Source: CANLBN01 sp050633825 (GTDB taxonomy: Bacteria; Pseudomonadota; Gammaproteobacteria; Pseudomonadales; Cellvibrionaceae). Taken from it: DNA of 64,000 bases. The notes below the pieces were generated by a model. That model worked only from the letters and a program-made list of their open reading frames with translations, was not told where the DNA came from and ran no database searches. Both the position numbers and the translations under genes were made by a program. The DNA lies in assembly GCA_050633825.1 (NCBI GenBank), contig JBOEHG010000007.1, positions 1 to 64,000 of the forward strand, written 5' to 3'. This document shows, piece by piece, positions 8,385 to 18,279 of the stretch (the first letter of the stretch is position 1; each line of letters opens with the position of its first letter).

Positions 8385-9734
8385 ATGACGCTAATAGCAA
8401 CAAGTAAATTGACGGTGATAGTGGGGCTCGGTGTAACCGGGCTTGCTGCTGCTCGATTTTTACAGCGCCGTCATATCCGTTTTATTGCAATGGACTCTAG
8501 AGAAAATCCTCCGGGTTTAGCAGAGTTTAAAGAATGCTTTCCAGAAGTGAATTTGATTACAGGCCATTTTGATGAGTCCTTATTGACTCAGGCCGATGAG
8601 ATTATATTAAACCCCGGTGTTAGCTTAAAAATACCGGAGGTCAGCGCTGCGATTCGCGCCGGCGTTAGCGTGATTGGTGATATCGAGCTGTTTGCTCGTG
8701 AAGTAAGTAAGCCTGTTATCGCCATTACTGGTTCCAATGCCAAGACCACTGTTACTACGCTTGTTGGCAAGATGGCAGAGGATGCTGGTATTAAAGCATC
8801 GGTGGGCGGCAATATTGGTACACCAGTACTCGATTTGTTAGAAGGCCAAAGTGATCTTTATATATTGGAATTATCGAGTTTTCAGTTGGAAACAACGCAT
8901 TCACTGAAAGCAACGGTTGCGACTGTTTTAAATGTTACAGCAGATCATATGGACCGTTACACGGATTTGGCTGAATACTATAGAGCAAAGCAAAAAATTT
9001 ATTTTGGCGCTGAAAATATTGTTGTTAATCGAGCAGATGCTTTAACCCAGCCACCTGTAGCGGAAGGAGTTAAGTGCTTATCCTTTGGTTTGAATAATCC
9101 GGATAGAAATGGTTTTGGTGTAATAACCCGTAATAATGAACAGCAACTTGCCTATGAATTTAAAGCTTTACTTCCAATAGACCAGGTAAAACTACGAGGG
9201 CAGCATAATATTGCAAATTGCCTTGCAGCATTGGCTATTGGTTTTGCCGCAGGTTTTCCTATGGATAAGATGCTGTCGACATTAACAACATTTGAAGGCT
9301 TACCTCATCGCTGTCAGTTTGTGAGTTCTATTAATGGTGTTGATTATATTAACGACTCCAAGGCAACAAATGTAGGTGCAACTTTAGCCGCTATTAACGG
9401 TTTTGCCCATCAAGACAAAAAAAATATTGTATTGATTGCGGGTGGTGATGGTAAAGGAGCTGATTTTAGCCCTTTGAAAACGCCCATTCTTAATTCTGTT
9501 CGTGTATTAGTTTTGATAGGGCGAGATGCAAAAGAAATAGCGGCCATCGTTGGTGATGATGTTTTCACTATATATGCAGAGTCTTTGGAGAAGGCTGTGT
9601 CTATCTCGAAAGAGCATGCTGTAGCCGGTGAAATTGTATTATTGTCACCTGCTTGTGCCAGTTTCGATATGTTTACGGGTTATGAGGAACGCGGTAATCA
9701 GTTTATCGCTGCAACTGAAAGGATCGCAGCATGA
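8385..9734 (+). CDS. murD: UDP-MurNAc-Ala:D-glutamate ligase MurD
   Basis: MurD adds D-glutamate to UDP-MurNAc-L-Ala in the cytoplasm. The N-terminal UDP-binding fold has VGLGVTGLAAARFL (about 13-26). The ATP loop is TGSNAKTT (115-122), where Ala stands in the usual Gly position, a variant I believe also occurs in Pseudomonas MurD. LPHRCQFV, YINDSKATNVGAT and LSPACASFDMF are strongly conserved family blocks, the last at the C-terminus. Length 449 aa is typical. The stop overlaps the ftsW start in ATGA. Confidence 0.97.
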   Translation: MTLIATSKLTVIVGLGVTGLAAARFLQRRHIRFIAMDSRENPPGLAEFKECFPEVNLITGHFDESLLTQADEIILNPGVSLKIPEVSAAIRAGVSVIGDIELFAREVSKPVIAITGSNAKTTVTTLVGKMAEDAGIKASVGGNIGTPVLDLLEGQSDLYILELSSFQLETTHSLKATVATVLNVTADHMDRYTDLAEYYRAKQKIYFGAENIVVNRADALTQPPVAEGVKCLSFGLNNPDRNGFGVITRNNEQQLAYEFKALLPIDQVKLRGQHNIANCLAALAIGFAAGFPMDKMLSTLTTFEGLPHRCQFVSSINGVDYINDSKATNVGATLAAINGFAHQDKKNIVLIAGGDGKGADFSPLKTPILNSVRVLVLIGRDAKEIAAIVGDDVFTIYAESLEKAVSISKEHAVAGEIVLLSPACASFDMFTGYEERGNQFIAATERIAA

Positions 9735-10927
9735 ATATTTTAAAGTTGCAGACGCCTTTCTCTTTTATGTCAAATCGACAAATGTCATTGACATTAAATT
9801 GGAACCTACTTTTTATCACACTTATTCTAATTAGTGTGGGTATTGTTATGGTGGCTTCAGCATCTGTTGATTTTGCTGCAGCTAATTATGCTGATCCTTG
9901 GTTTTTTGTTCGTCGACATATTGTTTATTTATTCTTAGCAATGTTTGCATCTGCTATTTTGCTAATGATTCCGACTGTATTTTGGCGAAAGTATGGATGG
10001 TTATTGTTTTTTGTTGCTGTTTTCTTATTGATTTTGGTTTTGATCCCCGGAATAGGGCGTCGTGTTAATGGTAGTCAACGTTGGTTGCAAATCGGACCGT
10101 TGACACTCCAAGTATCGGAGATGGTTAAATTTTGTAGCATTATTTTCTTTGCTAGCTACTTGGCTAATAGCCAATATTTTTTACAGACTCAGTGGCGAGA
10201 GTTGTTTAAGCCTCTATTGATGTTGGTTTTTTTAATGTGGTTGCTACTGCTTGAGCCGGATTTTGGTGGTTCAGTTGTGCTTGCAGTGACTGTGGGTGGA
10301 ATGTTGTTTTTGGCAGGTGCCAAGCTATGGCAATGCATTTTATTACTCTTGTCCGGTGTTGGCATTTTAGCGAGCTTAGTGTGGTTTACCCCCTATCGTA
10401 TGAAACGTCTGATTACATTTATGGATCCATGGAAAGATCAGTTTGATAGTGGTTATCAGCTTACGCAATCTCTTATCGCTTTTGGTCGTGGTGAGTGGTT
10501 TGGTTTGGGGTTAGGAAATAGTATTCAAAAAATGCTTTATTTGCCTGAGTCTCATACAGACTTTGTTTTCGCTATTTTTGCAGAAGAACAGGGTTTTGTG
10601 GGTGTTGTTTTATTGTTAGCTCTATTTTTTGTGTTGGTTTGGCAAATTTTCCTTATTGCTCAAAAAGCTATGAAGCGAAATGATACCTTTGTTGCCTTGG
10701 CTGTGTTTGGCGTAGCGGTTCTTTTTGGCTTTCAGATTATGGTTAATATTGGTGTGGCGTCCGGTTTTTTTCCAACAAAAGGTTTAACGCTACCCTTCAT
10801 TAGTTATGGCGGAAGTAGCCTTATTATTAATTGTTTGTTGATTGCATTGTTAATTCGTCTTGATTATGACCTCGATTTATCAGTTATAAAACCAAGCGTT
10901 AGTCAAAATAGGGGGCGTGATGAGTAA
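9731..10927 (+). CDS. ftsW: Septal peptidoglycan glycosyltransferase FtsW
   Basis: FtsW is the SEDS-family polymerase that extends septal glycan strands from lipid II together with FtsI. About ten membrane segments are visible. Family motifs are NGSQRWLQIGPLTLQVSEMVKF, LLLEPDFGGSVVL, ESHTDFVFAIFAEEQGFVG (containing the periplasmic Glu/Asp residues tied to activity) and the terminal GLTLPFISYGGSSLIINC. Length 398 aa is normal. The start overlaps murD by 4 bp and the end overlaps murG by 8 bp. Confidence 0.97.
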   Translation: MNILKLQTPFSFMSNRQMSLTLNWNLLFITLILISVGIVMVASASVDFAAANYADPWFFVRRHIVYLFLAMFASAILLMIPTVFWRKYGWLLFFVAVFLLILVLIPGIGRRVNGSQRWLQIGPLTLQVSEMVKFCSIIFFASYLANSQYFLQTQWRELFKPLLMLVFLMWLLLLEPDFGGSVVLAVTVGGMLFLAGAKLWQCILLLLSGVGILASLVWFTPYRMKRLITFMDPWKDQFDSGYQLTQSLIAFGRGEWFGLGLGNSIQKMLYLPESHTDFVFAIFAEEQGFVGVVLLLALFFVLVWQIFLIAQKAMKRNDTFVALAVFGVAVLFGFQIMVNIGVASGFFPTKGLTLPFISYGGSSLIINCLLIALLIRLDYDLDLSVIKPSVSQNRGRDE

Positions 10928-12008
10928 GTCATGCCGTTATTTAATTATGGCCGGTGGCACTGGCGGTCATATTTTCCCCGCAATGGCTGTAGCTAAATTG
11001 CTTATTGATCGTGGTAATGATGTTTATTGGTTAGGTACTGCGTCAGGTATGGAGTCTGGCATTGTTTCTAAAGAAGAGATTCCTTTACATGCGATTACGA
11101 TTAAAGGTTTTAGAGGGAAAGGTATTCTTGCTAAGTTTTACATGCCAGTGTTGTTGTTATCTGCTATTTGGCAGTCAGTAAGAATTATCATAAAAACAAA
11201 GCCAGATGTAGTGGTTGGCTTTGGCGGTTATGTCTCTGCTCCGGGTGGTATTGCTGCCAAATTGCTTGGTAAAAAATTAGTTGTGCATGAGCAAAACTCC
11301 GTTGCAGGTACAACCAATAAACTATTAGCCAAAATAGCGTCAAAAGTGCTGGAGGCTTTTCCCGGTAGCTTAAAAAATGCCGTGTTAGTAGGGAATCCGG
11401 TACGTAAAAATATTGAGCAACTTTTTTTAAATCAAAAAGATACAAGCGATAAAGAAAAGAAATTATTAATTACCGGTGGCAGTTTGGGTGCAGAAGCAAT
11501 CAATATGATGATGCCAACTGTTATAAAGAGTTTGCCTGAAGATATTAGGCCTAAGGTATGGCATCAAACAGGGAAAAATAAACTCGACTCTACAAGTAAA
11601 AAATATGCTGAGTTAGGTCTTGATGTGCAAGTGGTTGAATTTATTGCCGATGTTGAAGAAGCCTATCGGTGGGCGGATATTATTATCTGTCGTGCAGGTG
11701 CGCTTACGGTAAGCGAAATCGCTGTTGCAGGATTGCCGGCAGTATTTATTCCTTATCCCTATGCGATTGATAATCATCAGCTAAGTAATGCGCAATGGTT
11801 GGTCGATAATCAAGCGAGTTTTCTTATTGAGCAAAAAGATTTGACCGAAGAAAAATTAAGTAAGCTGCTTATAAAAATACTTAAAGATAATAGTGAATTA
11901 AACGAAATGTCGACAAGGTTAAAGAAAATAGCAAAACCTAATGCAACAGAAGATGTTGTTGCTGCTTGTGAACGTATTTGCTCAGGGGAAATTGATTATG
12001 CAGCCTAG
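10920..12008 (+). CDS. murG: Lipid II synthase: GlcNAc transferase MurG
   Basis: MurG is the membrane-associated GT28 glycosyltransferase that adds GlcNAc to lipid I to form lipid II. Seen are MAGGTGGHIFPAMAVA at about 11-26 (donor loop), GFGGYVSAPGGIAAKLL, VHEQNSVAGTTNK, LLITGGSLGAEAIN and the nucleotide-binding CRAGALTVSEIAVAGLPAVFIPYPYAIDNHQLSNA block. Start ATG 10920 is preferred over the GTG one codon earlier; GGGGGC precedes it. About 362 aa. It overlaps ftsW by 8 bp and murC by 11 bp. Confidence 0.97.
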   Translation: MSKSCRYLIMAGGTGGHIFPAMAVAKLLIDRGNDVYWLGTASGMESGIVSKEEIPLHAITIKGFRGKGILAKFYMPVLLLSAIWQSVRIIIKTKPDVVVGFGGYVSAPGGIAAKLLGKKLVVHEQNSVAGTTNKLLAKIASKVLEAFPGSLKNAVLVGNPVRKNIEQLFLNQKDTSDKEKKLLITGGSLGAEAINMMMPTVIKSLPEDIRPKVWHQTGKNKLDSTSKKYAELGLDVQVVEFIADVEEAYRWADIIICRAGALTVSEIAVAGLPAVFIPYPYAIDNHQLSNAQWLVDNQASFLIEQKDLTEEKLSKLLIKILKDNSELNEMSTRLKKIAKPNATEDVVAACERICSGEIDYAA

Positions 12009-13434
12009 TGCTACCTTTTGTGTCCCGGAAATGCGCCGTATTAAACGAATACATTTTATTGGTATCGGTGGTGCCGGTATGAGTGGTATCGCTGAAGTAT
12101 TGTTAAATCAGGGGTATCAAATTTCAGGTTCTGATTTGCGCGAATCTGCGGTGACGTCACGTCTACAAGAAATGGGTGCGAGTATTTTTATTGGGCACCA
12201 CATGGAAAATGTGATTGGTGCTGATGTGGTAGTGAATTCCAGTGCCGTTGATGATGCGAACCCTGAAATGGTTAAAGCGCGCGATAGCCGCATTCCCATT
12301 GTTCGTCGTGCAGAAATGCTGGCAGAGTTAATGCGTTATCGCCATGGTATTGCTGTCGCAGGCACCCATGGAAAGACAACCACTACTAGCTTAATTACAT
12401 CAATACTCGCAGCTGCAGATCGTGACCCAACATTTGTTATAGGTGGATTAGTTCATAGTACCGGTAGTCATGCAAAGTTAGGTACAAGTCAGTATTTGGT
12501 CGCGGAAGCAGATGAAAGTGATGCATCATTTTTGCACCTTCAACCCATGGTCGCAGTGATTACCAATATTGATATGGATCATATGGATACTTATGAAGGT
12601 GATTTCTCGCGTTTAAAGAAAACATTTATTGAGTTTATTCATAACCTACCTTTTTATGGTTTACTGGTTGTTTGTGGCGATGATCCTGTTGTGCAGGAGT
12701 TATTGCCAGATATTTCTCGGCAAGTGATCACCTATGGTTTTGGTGAACACAATGATTACCAAGCGGAAAATGTTGTACAAAAAGAAAATAATACCCGTTT
12801 CACGGTGAGAGGAAAATTGCTCACTGAAAAAACCGGTGAAACGAGTATTCCTATTGAACTGAATATGCCCGGTAAGCATAACGTTTTAAATTCATTAGCC
12901 GCTATTGCTATTTCTGTTGATGAAACTGTGGAAGTGAAATTCATTCAAGAAGGTTTAGCAACATTTCAAGGGGTGGGGCGGCGCTTTCAAATATACGGTG
13001 AATACCCTGTGGCTGATGGTCAGGCAATGTTAGTCGATGACTACGGTCACCATCCAAGGGAAGTACAGGCAACGATTAGTGCGGTAAGAGATGGTTGGTC
13101 AGAGCGGCGTTTAGTGATGGTGTATCAGCCTCATCGTTACACACGAACAAGAGATCTCTATGAAGATTTTGTCGATGTGTTATCGCAAGTTGATGTACTG
13201 ATTCTGTTAGATGTCTATGCGGCGGGTGAGCAACCTATAGCCGGTGCCGACGGTCGTCATCTGAGTCGAAGTATTCGTAACCGCGGACAGATAGATCCTA
13301 TTTTTGTTGAAGGGGTCGATGCGGTACCGGCAATTATCAAAGATGTTGTGCAGGCTGACGATATTATTATTACGCAAGGTGCGGGTAATATCGGTAGTTT
13401 GGCCACCACTTTAGCAAAAAGAAAGTTAGTGTAG
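11998..13434 (+). CDS. murC: UDP-MurNAc:L-alanine ligase MurC
   Basis: MurC adds L-Ala to UDP-MurNAc, the first ligation of stem-peptide synthesis. The start at ATG 11998 (MQPSATFCVPEM) follows AGGGGA by about 9 nt; upstream in-frame codons are murG sequence in another frame. GIGGAGMSGIAEVL (22-35) is the UDP-binding glycine loop and GTHGKTT (122-128) the ATP loop. EADESDASFLHLQP and DDYGHHPREVQATI are family signatures. 478 aa, near E. coli (491). Confidence 0.97.
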   Translation: MQPSATFCVPEMRRIKRIHFIGIGGAGMSGIAEVLLNQGYQISGSDLRESAVTSRLQEMGASIFIGHHMENVIGADVVVNSSAVDDANPEMVKARDSRIPIVRRAEMLAELMRYRHGIAVAGTHGKTTTTSLITSILAAADRDPTFVIGGLVHSTGSHAKLGTSQYLVAEADESDASFLHLQPMVAVITNIDMDHMDTYEGDFSRLKKTFIEFIHNLPFYGLLVVCGDDPVVQELLPDISRQVITYGFGEHNDYQAENVVQKENNTRFTVRGKLLTEKTGETSIPIELNMPGKHNVLNSLAAIAISVDETVEVKFIQEGLATFQGVGRRFQIYGEYPVADGQAMLVDDYGHHPREVQATISAVRDGWSERRLVMVYQPHRYTRTRDLYEDFVDVLSQVDVLILLDVYAAGEQPIAGADGRHLSRSIRNRGQIDPIFVEGVDAVPAIIKDVVQADDIIITQGAGNIGSLATTLAKRKLV

Positions 13435-13490
13435 ACATTATTGTTTTTGAATAATCTTAGAAAAGAAATGAGAAGGTGTTGAAGCGAAAG

Positions 13491-14417
13491 ATGAAGTCTT
13501 TTGATTTTACAGAATATGGACGGATAGGTGTGTTATACGGCGGTGTTTCTGCTGAGAGAGAGGTCTCTTTAGAAAGCGGTCGTGCAGTGATAGCTGCTTG
13601 TCGCAATTTAGGTATTGATGTTGTCGATGTCGAAATCAATGATGATGTTATTAATACTATACAAAAAGCCAATATTGATACGGCATTTATCGCGCTGCAT
13701 GGCGGTATTGGTGAAGATGGTCGTTTGCAGTCATTGCTTAATTTTATGGGGATTCGTTACACCGGTAGTGGTGTTCAATCATCTGTTGTGGCCATGAATA
13801 AATTAATGTCCAAGCAAATGTGGTTGGGCATGGGTTTGCCAACACCGAAATTTTCGTTATTAGGCGAGCAGATGGATGCGCAAGCATTAATAAATTCATT
13901 GGGTGGAGGAGCCATAGTAAAGCCTGCCCATGAAGGCTCAAGTATTGGAATGACTATTTCCAGAAGTGCAGATGAATTAAAGCAAGCTTATAAAGTTGCC
14001 TTTCAGTATGACGCCTGTGTTTTTGCTGAAGAATTACTTGCCGGGCCGGAATATACAGTGGCCATTGTGAATGGTGAAGTTTTGCCACCAATTAAATTGG
14101 AAACGGATCATACTTTCTATGATTATGATGCCAAATATATATCGGATGATACTCGTTACATTTGCCCCTGTGGTTTGTCGGCAGATAAAGAGAAGGAATT
14201 AAAAGACTTATCGTTATGGGCCTTTGACAGCCTACAGTGTGAAGGCTGGGGGCGTGTTGATGTAATGGTGGATAAAAATAACCAATTCAGTGTATTAGAA
14301 GTAAATACTGTTCCGGGGATGACAGATCACAGCCTTGTGCCAATGGCGGCAAAGCAAGCAGGATATAGTTTTGAAGAACTCATTGGGACAATTTTGACTA
14401 GTGTTAGAGTTGATTAA
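13491..14417 (+). CDS. ddlB: D-alanine-D-alanine ligase DdlB
   Basis: This ATP-grasp enzyme joins two D-alanines for MurF. GVLYGGVSAEREVSLESG opens the N-terminal domain. ALHGGIGEDGRLQSLL, KPAHEGSSIGM, the LEVNTVPGMTDHSLVP metal-binding segment and FAEELLAGPEYTVAI follow in family order. The start is not certain: ATG 13491 gives 308 aa and matches the family N-terminus, while AGAAGG at 13471 would better serve a GTG or TTG at 13476/13479. A 41-56-bp gap from murC is the first small break in the overlapping run. Confidence 0.96.
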   Translation: MKSFDFTEYGRIGVLYGGVSAEREVSLESGRAVIAACRNLGIDVVDVEINDDVINTIQKANIDTAFIALHGGIGEDGRLQSLLNFMGIRYTGSGVQSSVVAMNKLMSKQMWLGMGLPTPKFSLLGEQMDAQALINSLGGGAIVKPAHEGSSIGMTISRSADELKQAYKVAFQYDACVFAEELLAGPEYTVAIVNGEVLPPIKLETDHTFYDYDAKYISDDTRYICPCGLSADKEKELKDLSLWAFDSLQCEGWGRVDVMVDKNNQFSVLEVNTVPGMTDHSLVPMAAKQAGYSFEELIGTILTSVRVD

Positions 14418-14420
14418 TTA

Positions 14421-15230
14421 ATGAATAAAAAAAGTACTACAAGAAAAAATACCAGAAAGAAAAATGAAAAAAAATCATTTTCTTTTGTTGGTCTTTTTCG
14501 TGCTGTAAAAGTAGCTACTTTTGTTGCCGTTATTAGCAGTGTATTGGGTGCGTCTGCCTATTATGGTAGTCAATCTATCAAACAGTTTTTGTCAAAACCT
14601 ATTGCTTCGGTTTTGGTCAGTGGTGATTTTAACTACTTAGCTAAAGATGAGGTTGTTAACTTAATTAACGACAACATCCAAAAAAGTTTTGTAAGAGAAA
14701 GCTTGGAAAATATGCGTGATATGTTAGAGGCGAATCCGTGGGTGGATCAAGTTTCTTTACGTAGACAGTGGCCAGATAGGTTGCACGTTAATATTGTAGA
14801 GCAAAAGCCTATTGCTCGTTGGGGCGATTCTGGTTTTGTTAATTATCGAGGTGAGTTGGTTAAGACAGACCAGCGTAACACGATATCGCATTTGCCTCGC
14901 TTAGATGGAGTTGATGGAGAAGCCGATAAATTGATGAGGCAGTATCAACTGTTGTCGCAGATGTTGGCCAACTACGATATCAAAATTATCGGTTTAACAA
15001 AAAGTACATTAGGGCTTTGGCACGTTGGCTTGGATAATGGTTGGCAGTTAAAGGTTGGTAGGAATGATGTTGCTAAAAAAGTACAGCAATTAATGTATAT
15101 GCTAGCGACGAATCAAATTGAACGTCAACAGGAAATAGAAGTTGTTGACTTGCGTTATAACAAAGGTATAGCCGTGCAATGGAAAGAATATAAGGAACAT
15201 GCGCAAATTGAAAATAAACAAAAAATATAA
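14421..15230 (+). CDS. ftsQ: Cell division protein FtsQ
   Basis: FtsQ is a bitopic membrane protein that recruits FtsB-FtsL to the divisome. A very basic cytoplasmic tail (about 1-22) precedes one membrane segment (about 28-48). The POTRA domain follows (about 58-128: IASVLVSGDFNYLAKDEVVN...NPWVDQVSLRRQWPDRLHVNIVEQKPIARWG), then the FtsQ beta domain to about 250. No clear ribosome-binding site lies before ATG 14421, which is 3 nt after the ddlB stop, so coupled translation is likely. Confidence 0.95.
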   Translation: MNKKSTTRKNTRKKNEKKSFSFVGLFRAVKVATFVAVISSVLGASAYYGSQSIKQFLSKPIASVLVSGDFNYLAKDEVVNLINDNIQKSFVRESLENMRDMLEANPWVDQVSLRRQWPDRLHVNIVEQKPIARWGDSGFVNYRGELVKTDQRNTISHLPRLDGVDGEADKLMRQYQLLSQMLANYDIKIIGLTKSTLGLWHVGLDNGWQLKVGRNDVAKKVQQLMYMLATNQIERQQEIEVVDLRYNKGIAVQWKEYKEHAQIENKQKI

Positions 15231-15271
15231 AGGCTGTTAAGACCATGTATCCAAAGAGTAGGGGGTAACTA

Positions 15272-16507
15272 ATGGCGGGTGAGAATAACAATTTAATTGT
15301 TGGTTTGGATATTGGTACATCCAAAGTTGTTGCCATTGTTGGGGAAGTCAATAGTAGCGGTGAGTTAGAAATTATTGGTATCGGTTCCAACCGTTCAACC
15401 GGCTTAAAGAAAGGCGTAGTTGTTAATATTGAGTCGACGGTTCAATCAATACAGCGTGCTATAGAAGAAGCGGAATTAATGGCCGGTTGTGAAATTCATT
15501 CAGTCTATGCAGGTATTGCTGGTAGCCATATTAGCAGTTTGAATTCTCACGGTATTGTGGCGATAAAAGATCGTGAGGTAATGAGTCAGGATATAGATCG
15601 TGTTATTGATGCAGCGCAGGCAGTTGCTATTCCTGCTGACCAGCAAATTCTACACATTTTGCCTCAAGAATATTTGATTGATAGTCAAGAAGGCGTAAAA
15701 GAACCTTTGGGTATGTCAGGTGTACGCCTAGAAGCAAAAGTACATTTAATTACTTGTGCGGTTAATGCGGCACAAAATATAGAAAAATGTATTCGTCGTT
15801 GTGGTTTGGATGTAGATGACATTATTTTAGAGCAATTGGCCTCCAGTTATTCAGTGCTAACAGATGATGAACGAGAACTGGGTGTTTGTTTGGTTGATAT
15901 TGGTGGTGGTACAACAGATATCGCCATCTTTACTGAAGGCTCTATTCGTCATACTGGTGTTATTCCTATTGCGGGTGACCAAGTGACTAATGATATTGCG
16001 ATGGCTTTACGTACACCGACAATGCATGCGGAAGAAATAAAAATTAAATATGCTTGTGCTTTGGCAAAATTAACCAGTGCCGATGAAACAATACAAGTTC
16101 CTAGTGTAGGTGATAGGGCGGCGCGTAGTTTATCTCGCCAATCCTTGGCTGAAGTTGTTGAGCCACGTTATGACGAATTGTTCACCTTGGTACAAGCAGA
16201 ACTGCGTCGAAGTGGTTACGAAGACTTAGTGGCTGCAGGCATTGTACTCACAGGGGGAACATCAAAAATGGAAGGCGTTATTGAATTGGCAGAAGAAATT
16301 TTTCACATGCCGGTTCGTTTAGGTTCTCCACAAAATATTAAAGGTTTAGCTGATATTGTGGCGAACCCAATTTATGCCACTGGTGTTGGTTTATTACAGT
16401 ATGGCATTAAGCAGCAAGCTCAAGGGGCTGTAAGCACCTTAAGTCAAAAGAGTTTTCAAGAAAGTTTTTTCAGTAAATTAAAACGTTGGTTCCAAGGTGG
16501 AGCTTAA
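15272..16507 (+). CDS. ftsA: Cell division protein FtsA
   Basis: FtsA is the actin-like protein that tethers FtsZ filaments to the membrane. GLDIGTSKVVAIVGEV is the first phosphate-binding loop, the SHI/1C domain follows, then LVDIGGGTTDIAIF (second loop) and VLTGGTSKMEGVIELAEEIF (adenosine loop). The C-terminal amphipathic membrane-binding helix is FFSKLKRWFQGGA. Length is 411 aa (E. coli 420). A GGGGGT-like site precedes the start. Confidence 0.97.
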   Translation: MAGENNNLIVGLDIGTSKVVAIVGEVNSSGELEIIGIGSNRSTGLKKGVVVNIESTVQSIQRAIEEAELMAGCEIHSVYAGIAGSHISSLNSHGIVAIKDREVMSQDIDRVIDAAQAVAIPADQQILHILPQEYLIDSQEGVKEPLGMSGVRLEAKVHLITCAVNAAQNIEKCIRRCGLDVDDIILEQLASSYSVLTDDERELGVCLVDIGGGTTDIAIFTEGSIRHTGVIPIAGDQVTNDIAMALRTPTMHAEEIKIKYACALAKLTSADETIQVPSVGDRAARSLSRQSLAEVVEPRYDELFTLVQAELRRSGYEDLVAAGIVLTGGTSKMEGVIELAEEIFHMPVRLGSPQNIKGLADIVANPIYATGVGLLQYGIKQQAQGAVSTLSQKSFQESFFSKLKRWFQGGA

Positions 16508-16578
16508 TACTCATCAATGTTTGGGTATCTTGATATTTGATGCTCAGATTAAAGTTTTTTCAAGAAGAGGGGAAAATT

Positions 16579-17754
16579 ATGTTTGAACTAGTTGATAACG
16601 TACCACAAAGCGCAGTAATTAAAGTTGTAGGTGTTGGCGGCGGCGGGGGTAATGCTGTTCGTCATATGATTGATTGTAGTGTTGATGGTGTTGAATTTAT
16701 TTGTGCCAACACTGATGCACAAGCACTCCGTGATGTTGATGCGCGTGTCGCATTACAGCTCGGTGGCGGGATGACTAAAGGTTTGGGTGCAGGTGCCAAT
16801 CCGGAAGTGGGTCGTCAATCAGCGATCGAAGATCGCGAGCGTATTGCCGAAGTCCTTGAAGGTGCTGATATGGTATTTATCACCGCTGGTATGGGTGGTG
16901 GTACTGGTACTGGAGCAGCACCTGTTGTTGCCGAAGTGGCTCGTGATATGGGCATTCTTACAGTTGCAGTTGTGACTAAACCGTTTCCGTTTGAAGGACG
17001 TAAACGTATGCAAATTGCAGAAGAAGGAATTAATCAGCTTCAGCAAAACGTCGATTCGTTGATTACGATTCCTAATGAGCGTTTGTTAACGGTCTTGGGG
17101 TCTAGTGCTAGCTTAATTGATGCCTTCAAAGCGGCTAACGATGTGTTGCTTGGTGCGGTACAAGGTATTGCTGATCTTATTATACGTCCAGGAATGATTA
17201 ACGTGGATTTCGCCGATGTGCGTACGGTGATGTCAGAAATGGGCATGGCAATGATGGGTAGCGGCACGGCGGTTGGTGATAATCGTGCCCGTGAAGCGGC
17301 GGAAGCAGCGATCAGAAGTCCTCTTTTGGAAGGTGTTAACTTGCAAGGCGCTCGTGGTATTTTGGTGAATATTACGGCTGGACTAGATCTTTCTTTGGGT
17401 GACTTCAATGAAGTTGGTGAAACCATTGAAGACTTTGCTTCAGCGGATGCAACCGTTGTCGTTGGTACAGTAATTGATCCTGAATTATCAGATGAATTAC
17501 GTGTTACCGTTGTTGCTACCGGTTTGCAGGGCCCTGTGGAAAAGCGTACCCCTGAGGCGAGAGTGGTAGTCAATAATACACGTAAACCTGTGTCTGACGA
17601 TTACTCTGATCTTGATAAGCCCACAGTGATGAGAAAAACAGCAACTGCTTCGACTAAATCGACGGCAAGCGCTGCAGCAGCGGCACAAGGTAGAGGCGAC
17701 AATGATTTTGAATATTTGGATATCCCTGCTTTCTTGCGTAATCAAGCAGATTAA
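16579..17754 (+). CDS. ftsZ: Cell division protein FtsZ
   Basis: FtsZ is the tubulin-like GTPase that forms the division ring. Start ATG 16579 gives MFELVDN, the family N-terminus, and follows AGAGGGGA; an upstream in-frame ATG would add 14 unlikely residues. The GTP-binding GGGTGTG is at 106-112, with VGVGGGGGNAVRHM at the N-terminus. A Ser/Thr/Ala-rich linker leads to the conserved C-terminal peptide YLDIPAFLRNQAD, which binds FtsA and ZipA. 391 aa. This is the last gene of the dcw run; a hairpin follows 170 bp later. Confidence 0.98.
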   Translation: MFELVDNVPQSAVIKVVGVGGGGGNAVRHMIDCSVDGVEFICANTDAQALRDVDARVALQLGGGMTKGLGAGANPEVGRQSAIEDRERIAEVLEGADMVFITAGMGGGTGTGAAPVVAEVARDMGILTVAVVTKPFPFEGRKRMQIAEEGINQLQQNVDSLITIPNERLLTVLGSSASLIDAFKAANDVLLGAVQGIADLIIRPGMINVDFADVRTVMSEMGMAMMGSGTAVGDNRAREAAEAAIRSPLLEGVNLQGARGILVNITAGLDLSLGDFNEVGETIEDFASADATVVVGTVIDPELSDELRVTVVATGLQGPVEKRTPEARVVVNNTRKPVSDDYSDLDKPTVMRKTATASTKSTASAAAAAQGRGDNDFEYLDIPAFLRNQAD

Positions 17755-17922
17755 ATCGACTTAGCCTCGTTAAGTATGGTGATAGATAACAGCCATATAG
17801 TGACGTCGCTGTCGGCATTGTCGCGAAAATTCTCGCGGAAAAAGTTATTCTGCTTTTAGTAGAAATGACACTTTGCTTTAATGGGAACTATTCTCAGGTG
17901 TAGTAGTCATAAGCTTGACGTT

Positions 17923-17958
17923 AATAGTAGTGGTTCACCCCTCAACCACTGCTATTTT
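17923..17958 (+). terminator. Putative terminator after ftsZ
   Basis: A 13-bp stem (AATAGTAGTGGTT at 17923-17935 with AACCACTGCTATT at 17944-17956, one G-U pair) with an 8-nt loop is followed by TT and CGTT. The T tract is short, so termination may be partial. It lies 170 bp past ftsZ and 55 bp before the lpxC promoter, in the 557-bp gap between the genes. Confidence 0.55.
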
Positions 17959-18012
17959 CGTTAAAAAAGTTGATGTATTAAGCAATAACAACACATGTGG
18001 CGTTGGTAAATG

Positions 18013-18040
18013 CTGACATGTAGCTAAAACCTGCTACAAT
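18013..18040 (+). promoter_or_regulatory. Putative extended -10 promoter of lpxC
   Basis: CTGACA (18013-18018) and TACAAT (18035-18040) are 16 bp apart, and TGC directly precedes the -10 hexamer (extended -10). Predicted start near 18047, giving a leader of about 265 nt before lpxC. This would let lpxC be expressed apart from the dcw run. Confidence 0.6.
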
Positions 18041-18279
18041 ATGGCGAGTCTCTTTCCTTAAGAAGTTCTTCTCCCGGCGGGTATAGGAGGTTATCGAAAG
18101 CTATGCTTTGTGATGTTATTTGACGCAAGGCTAGACATGCTTAGACTACTTTAATACTAGAATAGTGCCGGAAAGCATCTATCAAAAAACAATCGGACGT
18201 TAATTATTGGCAATGTTGCCAATGATAGTTTGTATAGCTATTAGTTAAGTAATTAGTTTTCTTCTGTAAATCAGGAGAA

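Noticed and set aside
8385..9734. MurD ATP loop GSNAK as a defect
   Set aside because: Ala in this place is, to my knowledge, also found in Pseudomonas MurD, so it is a lineage variant.
17040..17573. 177-codon open frame on - opposite ftsZ
   Set aside because: It lies wholly inside ftsZ, has no ribosome-binding site, and its Ser/Thr/Ile-rich sequence is typical of an antisense frame over a conserved gene.
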